Source of the DNA: Dendrolimus kikuchii
Lineage: Eukaryota; Arthropoda; Insecta; Lepidoptera; Lasiocampidae
Length of the DNA stretch: 64,000 bases
Assembly: GCA_019925095.2 (NCBI GenBank)
Contig: CM034397.1
Location: 2,316,001 to 2,380,000, forward strand
Direction of reading: 5' to 3'
The position numbers and the translations under genes were made by a program. Shown here one piece after another: positions 63,650-64,000 of this stretch. The notes beneath the pieces are model-generated. The model made no database searches, had not been told where the DNA came from, and saw only the letters and a program-made list of their open reading frames with translations. Position 1 is the first letter of the stretch. Each line of letters opens with the position of its first letter.

Positions 63650-64000
63650 GTCCTGACCTACGGGGCCGAGACATGGACACTGACGGCAGGATTGGTCCAC
63701 AAGTTCCAAGTCGCTCAACGGGCTATGGAGCGAGCTATGTTGGGTGTTTCTCTTATGGATAAAATCAGAAATGAGGATATCCGTAAGAGAACCAAGGTAA
63801 CCGACATTGCTCGCAAAATTAGCAAGTTGAAGTGGCAGTGGGCCGGTCACGTCTCCCGCAGGACCGATGGCCGATGGAGCAAACAAGTCCTGGAGTGGAG
63901 ACCGCGTTTCGGTAAACGTAGTGTCGGACGCCCTCCAGCCCGATGGACCGACGACCTATGCAAGGTCGCCGGTAGGCGCTGGCTGAGGACATCGGAGGAC
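63650..64000 (+). pseudogene. RTE/BovB-like LINE fragment running off the window
   Basis: 117 codons open to the edge: VLTYGAETWTLT, QRAMERAMLGVS, KVTDIARKISKLKWQWAGH, VLEWRPRFGKRSVGRPPARW. The end of an RT domain plus C-terminus. It lies in cadherin intron 19. Confidence 0.8.

Overview
The window looks like TE-crowded nuclear DNA of an insect, most likely a moth or butterfly. The base composition is AT-rich. It carries Helitrons with A|TC...CTAG|T boundaries that resemble the lepidopteran Lep1-type ends, R1-, RTE- and jockey-like LINE debris, a BEL/Pao LTR element, Penelope remnants and a SINE-like retroposon seen about 21 times. Order-level placement is inference; I cannot name a species.

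The only host gene I can support is a large cadherin on the + strand. I assembled 19 coding exons from 28446 to 63345, with consensus splice sites (one GC donor) and matching codon phases at every junction. They encode 961 residues plus one base: a signal peptide and eight and a half extracellular cadherin repeats. The gene runs off the right edge, so later repeats, the membrane segment and the tail are not here. The N-terminal pattern makes a Cad87A orthologue my best guess. The first coding exon has its own acceptor, so at least one 5' UTR exon lies upstream and was not identified.

Positions 1-28435 hold no host gene I can defend. They contain nested repeats: a 42-bp minisatellite (3.05-4.32 kb), a hAT remnant, a jockey-like LINE interrupted by a solo LTR (11.2-13.6 kb), R1-type LINE pieces (14.6-15.3, 19.8-20.3 and 23.0-23.7 kb), RTE tails with clear target-site duplications, a Helitron inside a Helitron (26.7-28.0 kb), and a Helitron carrying an exon-like ORF with a splice donor (24.5-25.2 kb).

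Intron 1 (28501-38622) contains a 6.4-kb BEL/Pao retrotransposon in antisense (29646-36093) with two LTRs, a GTCTA target duplication, a long open pol frame and a broken gag-pol junction. It sits in the tail of an older mobile-element fragment whose family recurs six times in the window.

Introns 2-19 are filled with SINE-like retroposons, Helitrons, MITEs, Penelope ends (with hammerhead-like cores), a mariner remnant, a 539-bp tandem duplication and a 30-bp minisatellite that appears to have grown out of a transposon C-terminus. Several insertions end within about 12-33 bases of an exon.
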